Positions 47,687 to 56,529 of a stretch of DNA of 64,000 nucleotides are shown in pieces (the stretch's first letter is position 1; every line of letters begins with the position of its first letter). The notes under the pieces were generated by a model. The model saw only the letters and a program-made list of their open reading frames with translations. It was not told the DNA's origin and did no database searches. A program made the position numbers and the translations under genes. This stretch comes from Xanthocytophaga agilis (GTDB taxonomy: Bacteria; Bacteroidota; Bacteroidia; Cytophagales; 172606-1): the NCBI RefSeq assembly GCF_030068605.1, contig NZ_JASJOU010000005.1, forward strand, positions 372,001 to 436,000, read 5' to 3'.

Positions 47687-48481
47687 CTACTCAAATATAG
47701 ATTTGATTAAAGCAGCAATTGCAGCTATGATCGCAGAATATACCAGAATCTTCTCTCTTTCAACAGGCTTCTTGATTTCAGGCATCGGAACCAACTTGGA
47801 TTCTTCTGTATTTCCACCATTGTTGTTTCCATTTCCGTTTTTATTACGAAATTTAGACAAAACAGATTCTTTCAGACGCAACCAACGCTCGTAAACCTTC
47901 GTTTTTACGTTGAAATTCCATTTTGACTCCCGCTCTTTCTTCTCAGCTTCAGCCGGATCATACAACATACCTGTACAGATACACATCTTCCGGTTTGTAC
48001 GAGTTAATACGTCGTAGTTTACACAGCTGGAACACCCTTTCCAGAATTCATCATCATCTGTTAGCTCACTAAAAGGAACTGGTTCGTATCCCAAAGCTGA
48101 GTTGATTTTCATTACTGCCAGACTGGTAGTAATACCAAATATTTTTGATTCTGGGTATTTACTGCGGGTAAGTTTGAATATTTCTTTCTTAATGTCTTTT
48201 GCAATGCCACTTTTGCGGTGATCCGGATGTACAATCAAACCTGAATTGGCAACAAACTTTCCATGCCCCCAACTCTCAATGTAACAGAATCCTACAAAAT
48301 TGCCTTGTTTGTCAGTTGCAACTACTGCTTTTCCCTCCAACATCTTCTTTTTGATGTAGTCTGGTGACCGTTTGGCAATTCCGGTTCCACGGGCTTTGGC
48401 ACTTTCTTCCATATGCCGGCATATTTCCTCAGCTAAAGCAAGATGTTCATATTTAGCTGTCTGGATAGTGTATTGATTCAT
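47687..48481 (-). CDS. GNAT acyltransferase with Cys cluster and C-terminal membrane anchor (probable N-acylglutamate synthase)
   Basis: 264 residues. The GNAT core is at about 1-135, with acyl-CoA-binding loop GLIVHPDHRKSGIAKDI. It is followed by Cys150, 153, 167 and 169 (CSSC..CIC), a possible metal site, then a charged Asn/Gly-rich linker and a C-terminal TM helix (ILVYSAIIAAIAALIKSIF, 245-263). A GNAT gene of this type heads the argG operon in Bacteroidota and is the likely first enzyme, acylating glutamate with acetyl- or succinyl-CoA; that assignment is by family and context, since no other ArgA/ArgJ is present here. First gene of the cluster. Confidence 0.8.
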   Translation of the reverse strand: MNQYTIQTAKYEHLALAEEICRHMEESAKARGTGIAKRSPDYIKKKMLEGKAVVATDKQGNFVGFCYIESWGHGKFVANSGLIVHPDHRKSGIAKDIKKEIFKLTRSKYPESKIFGITTSLAVMKINSALGYEPVPFSELTDDDEFWKGCSSCVNYDVLTRTNRKMCICTGMLYDPAEAEKKERESKWNFNVKTKVYERWLRLKESVLSKFRNKNGNGNNNGGNTEESKLVPMPEIKKPVEREKILVYSAIIAAIAALIKSIFE

Positions 48482-48938
48482 CTTTTAGTTAAAGCATAAA
48501 CAAGAGAAAGGTGAAACGAATAAGTAATGTGCTGAAATAAGAATAATAGAAATAAATATCAGAATAGCACAAGGAATACAATAAGTGACACTCGTAACAC
48601 GGGTGCGGATAATCAGGAACAAATACTACGGAAATTTTCAGAGGCGCTCTGCCACATAGGCAAAACAATATTATGCTAGGGCTGGCACCCTAGGTCGCGG
48701 AAATCGTGGTGTAGTATGTACAAAGAATTGTAGCATTTCCGGGACTTTTAGTTTAAAATAGTTTTTAACAATCTTTTAAAAACTGCGCAAAGGTGATAAA
48801 AAAATAAATACAAAACGCAATTAATTTTATTTTTTTATCACATATACTCTTTTAACTTGCAAATTTGCCAAAAGGTTCATTTCACACAATTTGGCTTATT
48901 TATTCTTAAAAATCCTTAATTCAGGTTCTTAAAAACAA
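48482..48938 (-). ncRNA. Candidate structured leader RNA upstream of the arginine cluster (48600-48720), otherwise noncoding
   Basis: In this 517-base gap, 48600-48720 is clearly GC-richer than its flanks and folds: a closing helix ATACTAC (48623-48629) with GTAGTAT (48711-48717) encloses hairpins CAGAG-gcg-CTCTG (48639-48651), a weak CATA/TATG, and CTAGGG (48676-48681) with CCCTAG (48688-48693). That gives a multi-branch junction about 120 bases before the GNAT start. It matches no riboswitch class that I recognise. The strand is assumed from the downstream gene. Confidence 0.35.
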
Positions 48939-48965
48939 ATGGTACAGGTGCAAAACCCGTACCAT
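48939..48965 (-). terminator. Peroxiredoxin gene terminator
   Basis: ATGGTAC and GGT pair with ACC and GTACCAT; on the minus strand TTGTTTTT follows. Confidence 0.82.
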
Positions 48966-48998
48966 GTTGATATATTTATATAAAAATCTTTGTATTTC

Positions 48999-49637
48999 TT
49001 ACAAGTTAGGTTGTGGAGTAACCCGAAGATAAGGCTTAATCTTAGTGTATCCTTTTGGGAATTTCACATCTGCATCTTCATCTTTTACTGCAGCTGTAAT
49101 AATTACATCCTGACCGTGTTCCCAGTTAGCAGGTGTGGCAACACTATAATTTGCAGTCAGTTGCAATGAGTCCAACACCCGTAGAATCTCAGCAAAATTG
49201 CGTCCGGTAGAGGCAGGATAGGTGATGGTCAACTTAACTTTGTGATCAGGTCCAATGATAAATACAGATCGTACCGTAAAGCTATCTGATGCATTTGGAT
49301 GGATCATATCATACAGATCAGCAATTTTACGATCTGAATCTGCGATGATAGGATAGTTAACAACTGTATTCTGGGTTTCGTTGATATCAGGTACCCACCC
49401 TTTGTGTGACTCCAGACTATCTACACTCAATGCAATAATCTTTGCATTGCGTTTGGTAAACTCATCATAAATGCGAGAAGCAGCACCAAGTTCTGTAGTA
49501 CATACAGGTGTATAATCTTTGGGGTGTGAGAAAAATACTACCCAACTGTCTCCTGCCCACTCATAAAAGTCAATTGGGCCCTGAGTTGTTTCAGCCTGAA
49601 AATTAGGAGCTACATCTCCCAGTCTTAATGTTGCCAT
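48999..49637 (-). CDS. 1-Cys peroxiredoxin (Prx6 type)
   Basis: 212 residues, reduces peroxides in the cytoplasm. The peroxidatic Cys46 lies in HPKDYTPVCTTELGA. The long C-terminal domain (NWEHGQDVIITAAVKDEDA) and the lack of a resolving Cys in the usual place point to the Prx6 group. The start is ATG 49637; a TAnnTTTG match lies 69 bases upstream on the minus strand. Monocistronic. Confidence 0.93.
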   Translation of the reverse strand: MATLRLGDVAPNFQAETTQGPIDFYEWAGDSWVVFFSHPKDYTPVCTTELGAASRIYDEFTKRNAKIIALSVDSLESHKGWVPDINETQNTVVNYPIIADSDRKIADLYDMIHPNASDSFTVRSVFIIGPDHKVKLTITYPASTGRNFAEILRVLDSLQLTANYSVATPANWEHGQDVIITAAVKDEDADVKFPKGYTKIKPYLRVTPQPNL

Positions 49638-49705
49638 GTTGTTTAAAAGTTATAAGGGTAGAAAAGATATAAAGAAATCCCTATAATATCAATAGAAATA
49701 CTATT

Positions 49706-49713
49706 CAAATGTA
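49706..49713 (-). promoter_or_regulatory. TAnnTTTG -7 element for the peroxiredoxin gene
   Basis: CAAATGTA on the plus strand reads TACATTTG on minus, 69 bases before the start codon. Confidence 0.55.
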
Positions 49714-50035
49714 GAGCAAAACTTTTTTACCTACAAATTTTGGTTCAAGTTATTGGTTTTTACTATTAATCAAAAATTTCAAGTTACTAATACAATCTAT
49801 TGAACGTCAAACAATTGCTGACTAGTTATAAAACTCTATCCCCTATTAGGTCTTTCTATTTTTATATACGTCCCCTATTCCTAACCCCCTTTTATATACT
49901 ATTATTATAAAAGATAAGAAAAAGTTATCAAGTAGATTACTAACCAGAAATCTCTAATAGATAGTCAACTAATAAACCTGAATGGGATATAGCTTATTTT
50001 TCTGTTGTACAATCATCTGAAAAAATAAATCATTT

Positions 50036-50086
50036 AATATTTTTAAATTATAATTTTATAATTTTTAAAAATATTTAGTACTTTTG
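50036..50086 (+). promoter_or_regulatory. AT-only inverted repeat abutting a TAnnTTTG promoter (SWIM gene)
   Basis: AATATTTTTAAA (50036-50047) and TTTAAAAATATT (50064-50075) are perfect 12-bp arms; the inner TTATAA pairs extend the stem. Four bases on is TACTTTTG (50079-50086), a consensus -7 element, 56 bases before the ATG. The repeat covers the -33 region. The rest of the 505-base gap from 49638 is AT-rich with nothing else seen. Confidence 0.5.
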
Positions 50087-50142
50087 ACATATTAAAATAT
50101 TAAAGATAGATATATTTTATTAATTCAGACCGCTTGTATAGC

Positions 50143-51501
50143 ATGACAAACGATTTAACCTACGACTATTCTATTCCATCCACTGTACAAAGAGTAGAAA
50201 CACAAACAAACATTCTCCTTTCTCATTATAATGAGGACGCTGCACAGGAAGTATCCTGCTTTTTCTGGGGAAAGCTCAAAGATCCTTATCTAACAGCAAA
50301 GTGCCTGACCACTCTTTCAAAGGTGGTACGATCACGTTTTGCTTTGTCTCCACAGGAAATAGCAGCCATGCGTGATCCTATTGTAACAGCAGGTGCAGGT
50401 AAAATGCGCTTTGAGGCATTCTCGTCCTGCAATGGCATATATGCGCGATTGGATATCTTACCAGAAGGGCTGGAAGGAGAGTTTCTTTCCAGTGGTACTA
50501 CCAATGTAGATTTCAATGAGCCTATGATTAATGCACTGACAGGCATTCTAAAACAGGATGAGGTGTTTCTTTCTGTAGGACAAAAAGAAGTAATATTAGA
50601 GAAACAGGGGGAACAAGTAGTAGAACGCAAAGTAACACTGCCTACCCGCTGGATAAAAGGTCTTACCTCTGTGCAGTTGTATCTTGCAGAAATGGACGAA
50701 GTGTGTAAGTTAACAAAGCTACAAACTATTCAGTTGTTTCAGACCCTTCCCAAGGGAACCATCAGAACAGCTTATTATCTGACGATGAGAGCTGGTAAGG
50801 CAATTTTCACCCCTGCCTCCATGGATGGAGCTATCATGATCGGCGGGCTTCATCGCATACGATTACTGGAAGGTCTACTCCCATTTATTGACAGCTTTAG
50901 TATTTACGCAACTCCTGATCGTCAGGCAAGCGCCTTTGTTTTATCAATGGGAGCCTTACGATTTATATTCTCTCTATCTGCTGATCCTTATCGGGGATTC
51001 TCAGGTGAAGGCAATGTATTGGATAATCTGACTGACAATATTCCACTGGAATGGATTCGGGGAGCCAATCACCTCTTTAAAGCGAATGAAGAATTTAATC
51101 CAACACTCTTCTCACTGGAAAACGACATTGAATTCGAAACGGTTGAATCTCTTTGTGCAAGTCTGTCTGCTATGGGACTGTTAGGCTATGATCTCACAAC
51201 AAGACAACACTTCTATCGTCGTCTGCCTTATAAACCAGAGCGTATTGCCAGCCTGAATCCACGCCTAAAAAATGCCCGCAAGCTAATAGAGAAAGAAGAG
51301 ATAGAACTACTCATCCATACACCTACCTGTACAGAAGCTCGTGTTAAAGGAACTAATGTATGGCATACTGTCCTGATTGATGAACATACACAATGTTGTA
51401 CATGTCAGTGGTTCACAGACTATCAGGGAATGCGTGGCCCATGCAAACATATACTCTCTGTAAGAATATTGACAGAGAATATGGAAGCCTCCAGCTACTA
51501 A
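50143..51501 (+). CDS. SWIM zinc-finger protein
   Basis: 452 residues. The C-terminal SWIM finger is CTCQWFTDYQGMRGPCKH (CxC-x(n)-CxH), a nucleic-acid or protein binding motif. The rest is a mixed alpha/beta body with no recognised domain. ATG 50143 is preferred over a TTG three codons earlier. It precedes a 955-residue DUF6493-like protein by 95 bases, forming a two-gene module. SWIM proteins in other bacteria occur with large helical proteins and MoxR/VWA genes in suspected conflict systems; MoxR and VWA are absent here. Confidence 0.82.
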   Translation: MTNDLTYDYSIPSTVQRVETQTNILLSHYNEDAAQEVSCFFWGKLKDPYLTAKCLTTLSKVVRSRFALSPQEIAAMRDPIVTAGAGKMRFEAFSSCNGIYARLDILPEGLEGEFLSSGTTNVDFNEPMINALTGILKQDEVFLSVGQKEVILEKQGEQVVERKVTLPTRWIKGLTSVQLYLAEMDEVCKLTKLQTIQLFQTLPKGTIRTAYYLTMRAGKAIFTPASMDGAIMIGGLHRIRLLEGLLPFIDSFSIYATPDRQASAFVLSMGALRFIFSLSADPYRGFSGEGNVLDNLTDNIPLEWIRGANHLFKANEEFNPTLFSLENDIEFETVESLCASLSAMGLLGYDLTTRQHFYRRLPYKPERIASLNPRLKNARKLIEKEEIELLIHTPTCTEARVKGTNVWHTVLIDEHTQCCTCQWFTDYQGMRGPCKHILSVRILTENMEASSY

Positions 51502-51596
51502 CTTCAGGAGTTCACTACTTAAAACAATTGCTTACTTGACTCATTTCCAGAATATCTCTTTTCATTTTTTTATTATCCCTTATACTGCTTATACCT

Positions 51597-54464
51597 ATGA
51601 ATTACGCTGACCAACTACAGGAAATTATATTACACGAGAAACCAGATCAGTTATTGCCTTTTTTACAATCCTTACCTGCTGGAAATCTGGAGGAGTTACG
51701 CAAAAAGATAAAAACGTTAAAAAAACAACTTGAGAAGTATATTGAAATACGTATTGGAAACTGGGGTAGAAAAGGAACTGCAGGACAAACTAATGTATTG
51801 CAACTGGCCGCCTTAGGCTTACTAAGTAAACAGGACCTCTTCTCATCAGATTATATTGTTCGCCTGTTTAATAACCACAGCCAGTCAGATATTTGGCCTT
51901 ATATTCTGGAAATACTAAAATATCGCCAGGAAGGCTGGTTCACAGACTGTCTGAAACATCATCAGCAGAAAAATGAATGGCTTATCATAGACTATCAGAA
52001 ACTTCGTGAGTTACAGATGCTGGGGATTATCCAACATGATAAGGAATTGTTTACCAAACCCATGACATATTTGCTTCAAATACCCTGGAAAGATCAGCAG
52101 GAAACGCAAAGGGATGTTTACTCTCTTATCTGTCAGGATGACTTCTTATTAAAAAATGACCTCTTATCTGTATTTGAATATGAAACAAATCTGTATTGGA
52201 TAAATCATTATTACAGTAAAGATCGCAAGCAGACACTTAACTGGACGGGTATTTTTCTCAGATTGGTTGAAGAAAACAAAATAAACCGACAATTGATATT
52301 ACAAAAGTGTCTGCATGGCTTGAAACGGGATTTTAATAAAAACCTTCTTGGCTGGTATAAAGATCTGTTTAATGAATTAAAGCCAACTATTGGTGAACGC
52401 ATAACTCTACAACAAGGTATCTGCGAATTGCTACATTGTACATCTACACAACCTGTAAACTTTGCTATAGAGCAGATAAAACATATTTATACTCACCCAG
52501 ACTTTGACTTTACAGCATTATCTGTAGGTGCAGAAAGCTTATTATCCCGTAGTGATGTACGTACAGCAATCCGTAGTTTGCTAGCTATTTTCGAAAAATC
52601 AGTAAAAACACATCCATCTCTGGCAAAACAGATTTGCCTGCTTGTTTGTAATGTATTTATAATAGATGATGCCATTATACACGAAAAAGCCGCTAAATTG
52701 ATTAGCCAGGTTGGGGATCGGACAGATGAAGCATTATTGGAACAGCTAACATTATTTAGTGATCAGTTATCTGCAACAGCAAGAGATCTGCTACAGGAAT
52801 TTCTCCCTGTATCTGAAGATGACCCTTCCTGTATTTATCAAAAGCAGGAAATCTCAATACCACAACGCATTACAACTCAGAATAAACTACAACCTATAAA
52901 CTCCTGGAATGATTTACTTTTTCAAATTGGCAAAGTTACCAGTCATTTAAATACAGAGAATCTGGAATTGTTACTTGATGGATTGATACGTCTTCAATCC
53001 AATGTACCTGCTAATTTTCATGAACAGGTAAAACCGTATCTGCGAAAGCCCGAACAAATGCAATGGCTATATGGCATGGAGGGATTGATCAATGCATTGA
53101 TTTCTGATTGGGCAAATCAAGGAAAAACGCATTATGTAAGTCAGGTAAATCTAAATAATACAGACCGATTCCTGTATATTTATCAGCAGCGATTTGAACA
53201 GCTTATTAATAAAATACATGACAAATCAACTCTGCCTTTATTAGCAACACCTTCACATACACCGTATTGGATTGCGCCTGAGGTATTGGTAGACCGAATG
53301 CTTGCTTATCAAAAGCACAATACACCCATCGACTATCTGGATCTGGCAATTGCCATAGCCCGTACAAGCCAGGAAGAAAAAGAATCTGCATTAGAAAAGG
53401 CAGAACAGCTCACAGGATTTTATAAGGAATTGATGCTATTTTTTCTGGGAGATACAGTGGCACCAACACTTTCCAGTAAATCATCCTTTCTGAAGCCTAT
53501 TTCGAATGTAATGACAAAACTCATGGATAAACACAGCCTTCGCAGACCTCGCAAAGAAGATGAACAGCATATTCTATGGGCAGTAGCCGCTCGTACCAAA
53601 AATCCATCTGGGAAATTTGATTTTCTGGAAGCTACCCCTTGGGCAACCGTACCCAATGTACTCTCACCGTTTGCATTGAAATGGGAGATACAACACAAAA
53701 ACTATTCGTATAAAAACTGGGATAAAACAATTATCACTATCCGGTACAGTGTCATTCATTTACAGTTACCAGATAAAATCTATTCGCCTCTTGGATTATT
53801 GTATTCACAGCATATATGTAAGAAGGAAGACCTTTCCTATTACTATATAAACGAAAAAGATGCGGAGTTACTATTTTCACTCATTCCACACTATCCGGAA
53901 ACATTGTATATCCAAGCCATACAAGCTGGTACAATACGTTCAGAATTGGGAGAAGAAACAGAGCGTAGAATTGTGAGTGCGGTATTACGAACCTTATTAT
54001 CCCCAGATCACTCTTTTCAGACGGCCTCTACTCTATTACTTGCTACAGGCCTGTTACATGCCCAAAATACAACCCGAGGCATTGCATCCGAGGTAGTAGT
54101 TCAAGCTATTTCTGATGCTCGACTGGATACCTATCTTTTAGGTGAGATGTTAGGAAAACTTATTACTGGAAATTATGCACCTGTGCAGCGTTTGATCAGT
54201 GCTCTTACTCTAGTCAAGGGTATTTCAGCCCTACACGATTCAGCATTGGAGCAGATTCTGGAATCGTTGATCATCCAATTGGAAGGAGCACCGCCCAAAA
54301 ATCTGAAGAAACTATTGGAACTCTATCTGGATATTTGCAAAAAACATCGTCGCCGAACAACAACAGCCATAAAAGCAAAAGCGTCCGTCTGGCAACAGAA
54401 TGCTACATTAAAACCAGTTGCAGCTAAAATTACACAACTTATCAGTGAACCGACTGCAGCCTGA
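51597..54464 (+). CDS. Large helical DUF6493-like protein, partner of the SWIM protein
   Basis: 955 residues, no signal peptide or TM. The N-terminus DQLQEIILHEKPDQLLPFLQSL leads into RIGNWGRKGTAGQTNVLQLAALGL, then helical repeats throughout. The late segments (SVIHLQLPDKIYSPLGLLY, TASTLLLATGLLHAQ, GEMLGKLITGNYAPVQRLISAL) resemble the C-terminal part of the DUF6493 family, whose members commonly follow SWIM zinc-finger genes. The function is unknown; a regulatory or conflict-system scaffold is a guess from context. Ends with a perfect-stem terminator. Confidence 0.65.
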   Translation: MNYADQLQEIILHEKPDQLLPFLQSLPAGNLEELRKKIKTLKKQLEKYIEIRIGNWGRKGTAGQTNVLQLAALGLLSKQDLFSSDYIVRLFNNHSQSDIWPYILEILKYRQEGWFTDCLKHHQQKNEWLIIDYQKLRELQMLGIIQHDKELFTKPMTYLLQIPWKDQQETQRDVYSLICQDDFLLKNDLLSVFEYETNLYWINHYYSKDRKQTLNWTGIFLRLVEENKINRQLILQKCLHGLKRDFNKNLLGWYKDLFNELKPTIGERITLQQGICELLHCTSTQPVNFAIEQIKHIYTHPDFDFTALSVGAESLLSRSDVRTAIRSLLAIFEKSVKTHPSLAKQICLLVCNVFIIDDAIIHEKAAKLISQVGDRTDEALLEQLTLFSDQLSATARDLLQEFLPVSEDDPSCIYQKQEISIPQRITTQNKLQPINSWNDLLFQIGKVTSHLNTENLELLLDGLIRLQSNVPANFHEQVKPYLRKPEQMQWLYGMEGLINALISDWANQGKTHYVSQVNLNNTDRFLYIYQQRFEQLINKIHDKSTLPLLATPSHTPYWIAPEVLVDRMLAYQKHNTPIDYLDLAIAIARTSQEEKESALEKAEQLTGFYKELMLFFLGDTVAPTLSSKSSFLKPISNVMTKLMDKHSLRRPRKEDEQHILWAVAARTKNPSGKFDFLEATPWATVPNVLSPFALKWEIQHKNYSYKNWDKTIITIRYSVIHLQLPDKIYSPLGLLYSQHICKKEDLSYYYINEKDAELLFSLIPHYPETLYIQAIQAGTIRSELGEETERRIVSAVLRTLLSPDHSFQTASTLLLATGLLHAQNTTRGIASEVVVQAISDARLDTYLLGEMLGKLITGNYAPVQRLISALTLVKGISALHDSALEQILESLIIQLEGAPPKNLKKLLELYLDICKKHRRRTTTAIKAKASVWQQNATLKPVAAKITQLISEPTAA

Positions 54465-54500
54465 CTTTGCTACTACAACAAAAATCTTACTTTAAAATTT

Positions 54501-54529
54501 GCCACTGGCCCTGTTCCAGTGGCTTTTTT
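54501..54529 (+). terminator. Terminator after the SWIM/DUF6493 module
   Basis: GCCACTGG (54501-54508) and CCAGTGGC (54516-54523) followed by TTTTTT. Confidence 0.9.
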
Positions 54530-54594
54530 ATTTTCTGACCGAAGTACAGTATGACTCCTATTAAATTGTGCAGAACATCAAGATCCTGATGGGC

Positions 54595-54895
54595 TTGAAA
54601 GTTGATCAGTATTGTGATATTTTTCAGAAGTGATCAGCATTGGGATAATTGTAGATTTTGACCGGAACTCCAGTCAATCAGAAGAGTGACCTAAACTCCG
54701 ATCAAACTCATAAAGTGAACAGAGTTTAGGTCAATGAAGAAAGTGACCATTATTCGAATATTTCTGTAAAGTGATCAGTATTCCGGTCAAATGCAAAAAC
54801 AACTCAAACTCTGTTCAAAAATAATTTTGATCAAACGGTATGAGATCTTTCTAATAATTTTGGTTCTGAACAGAATTCCGATCACTTTCAAGATT
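54595..54895. repeat. Second block of degenerate GTGATCGGAATTCCGGTCAAA-like repeats
   Basis: About ten imperfect copies in both orientations fill this gap, for example AAGTGATCAGTATTCCGGTC at 54768-54787, GACCGGAACTCCAGTCAATC at 54660-54679, and a reverse copy CAGAATTCCGATCACTTTC at 54871-54889. Also AGTGACCTAAACTCCGATCA (54685-54704) and its partly complementary neighbour GTGAACAGAGTTTAGGTCA (54715-54733). The same motif occurs at 780-1115. No ORF. Confidence 0.7.
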
Positions 54896-54935
54896 GTAAT
54901 TCATTCACCACAAATCCATACTACAATACTTTTCC

Positions 54936-55676
54936 CTATATAAGCACATTACCACCATCTACCACCACTGACTGACCTGTACTAAATGGTTGCTTCATAA
55001 AGTAAAGATAGGTTTGAGCCACCTCATCTGCCTCACCTATTCTGCCTACAGGTAACGCCTGACCCACGGTCTGAAAAAGACCATCCCGATCCGATTCGTC
55101 CATACTATTCCAGAGATTAGTACGCACCAAACCTGGAGAAACGATATTTACACGTATAGGGGCAAGCTCTACTGCCATAGCACGGGTGAAAGCATCCATC
55201 GCGCCACAAATACTAGCTCCTATACCCCATCCAGCTTGGGGCCTTAAACTGGCGATTCCACCTGTTAATGTGATAGAGCCACCTGAGTTTATATGCTTCT
55301 TAGCATATTTTATTGCAGCCAAAGCTCCCCAATACCGTATAGCAAAAAACTTCTGTGCTGCTTCCAGACTTAGCTGTTCAATCGTATTCAGAGTCAGATT
55401 TTCACCTGCTGTATACACTAAATGATCTATCTGACCATAGCCCTCAAAAAAGTCACGAATATTGGATTCCTTACTCAAATCTACAGAATATATCTCTGTC
55501 TCTGAGGGCAATTGACTTGCAGCGATCTCTAATTTTTGCATACTATGTGAGACCAACGTAATTTTAGCACCTTCCTGTGCAGCTGCCTTGCCTGTAGCAA
55601 ATCCTAAACCTGTACTTCCACCCAGAATGACAACTCTTTTGTCTCTGAGGCTCTGATGTTGAAATGTTGTATCCAT
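54936..55676 (-). CDS. Short-chain dehydrogenase/reductase
   Basis: 246 residues from ATG 55676 (MDTTFQHQSLRDKRVVILGG). NAD(P)-binding VVILGGSTGLGFATG; LVYTAGEN in place of the usual NAG; catalytic region GSITLTGGIASLRPQAGWGIG, where the normal Ser/Tyr-x-x-x-Lys is not obvious: the expected Tyr position reads Gly/Trp in RPQAGWGIGASICGA. C-terminal VDGGNVLI. Catalytic class is therefore uncertain (a divergent SDR). The Crp/Fnr regulator gene lies just upstream on the same strand and may control it. Confidence 0.85.
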   Translation of the reverse strand: MDTTFQHQSLRDKRVVILGGSTGLGFATGKAAAQEGAKITLVSHSMQKLEIAASQLPSETEIYSVDLSKESNIRDFFEGYGQIDHLVYTAGENLTLNTIEQLSLEAAQKFFAIRYWGALAAIKYAKKHINSGGSITLTGGIASLRPQAGWGIGASICGAMDAFTRAMAVELAPIRVNIVSPGLVRTNLWNSMDESDRDGLFQTVGQALPVGRIGEADEVAQTYLYFMKQPFSTGQSVVVDGGNVLI

Positions 55677-55820
55677 TGTATTGTTTTTTTGTTTTGACAA
55701 TACAAAAGTCACTAACACCCAACCGAATCTATTTAACATTTGGTAAAATCGATCAGGTTCTGGCAGTGTGGAATGAAAAAACTAAATCTTTATTTATTAC
55801 TATAATTGGAATGATACCTT

Positions 55821-56417
55821 TTAAGGTCGAGTTGGCTGATTGTAGCTGGATCGGGAGAGATTTTTTCGTATACGACTTAGCGACTGCTGAGTAATATCCA
55901 GATAGGATGCAATATACCCTAACGAAACTCGTGCGGCTACTTCTGGCTGAAGCATTAAGAAAAGCTTATAGCGACTTGTTGCATCAAGTCCTTGGTAGGT
56001 ATTACGGACTTGTACTTTTTGCAGTAATGTTTCCTGCATCACTTTCTGTATGACTTCTTTTATGTGCGGAACTTGCAGATACAATTCACTAAGTTCTTCT
56101 TTGCCAATTGCCAGCACTTCTACATCTGTAGCTGCCTGAATGCCTTCCTGGGCTACAATCTGATTATTGAAACTATTTGTAATGGTACAGAAATAATTCT
56201 CTTTTAAGAAAAAATGGGTTATATCATTTCCTTTTTCAGAAACTGATACAATACGTAGTATACCATTACAAATGAAGTAAAGTTTTTTGCAGATCTGATT
56301 GACAGCAGAAAGCATTGTCCCTTCTTTAAACTCTAGACGTTCAAATGCACCTGTAACCAAGGATTCATCCTCTTTCGAAATTGGTTTATGAGATTCAAGA
56401 TAGTGTATAAGTTCCAT
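55821..56417 (-). CDS. Crp/Fnr family transcriptional regulator
   Basis: 198 residues. N-terminal cyclic-nucleotide-binding-like beta-roll (FKEGTMLSAVNQICKKLYFICNGILRI, NYFCTITNSF) and C-terminal helix-turn-helix (ARVSLGYIASYLDITQQSLSRIRKNL). No Fe-S Cys set of the Fnr type. Typical of Bacteroidota regulators that often sit next to the gene they control, here the SDR 144 bases downstream. Confidence 0.88.
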   Translation of the reverse strand: MELIHYLESHKPISKEDESLVTGAFERLEFKEGTMLSAVNQICKKLYFICNGILRIVSVSEKGNDITHFFLKENYFCTITNSFNNQIVAQEGIQAATDVEVLAIGKEELSELYLQVPHIKEVIQKVMQETLLQKVQVRNTYQGLDATSRYKLFLMLQPEVAARVSLGYIASYLDITQQSLSRIRKNLSRSSYNQPTRP

Positions 56418-56529
56418 ACTCAGTTTAAATCAAACGCCTTGACGCAAATATGTAACCAATTCTCAAAAAAAGGAAAGCATGTGTCCTCTGTCAGTTTAAG
56501 AATCATTTCTAACCTACTTTATAGATAGT

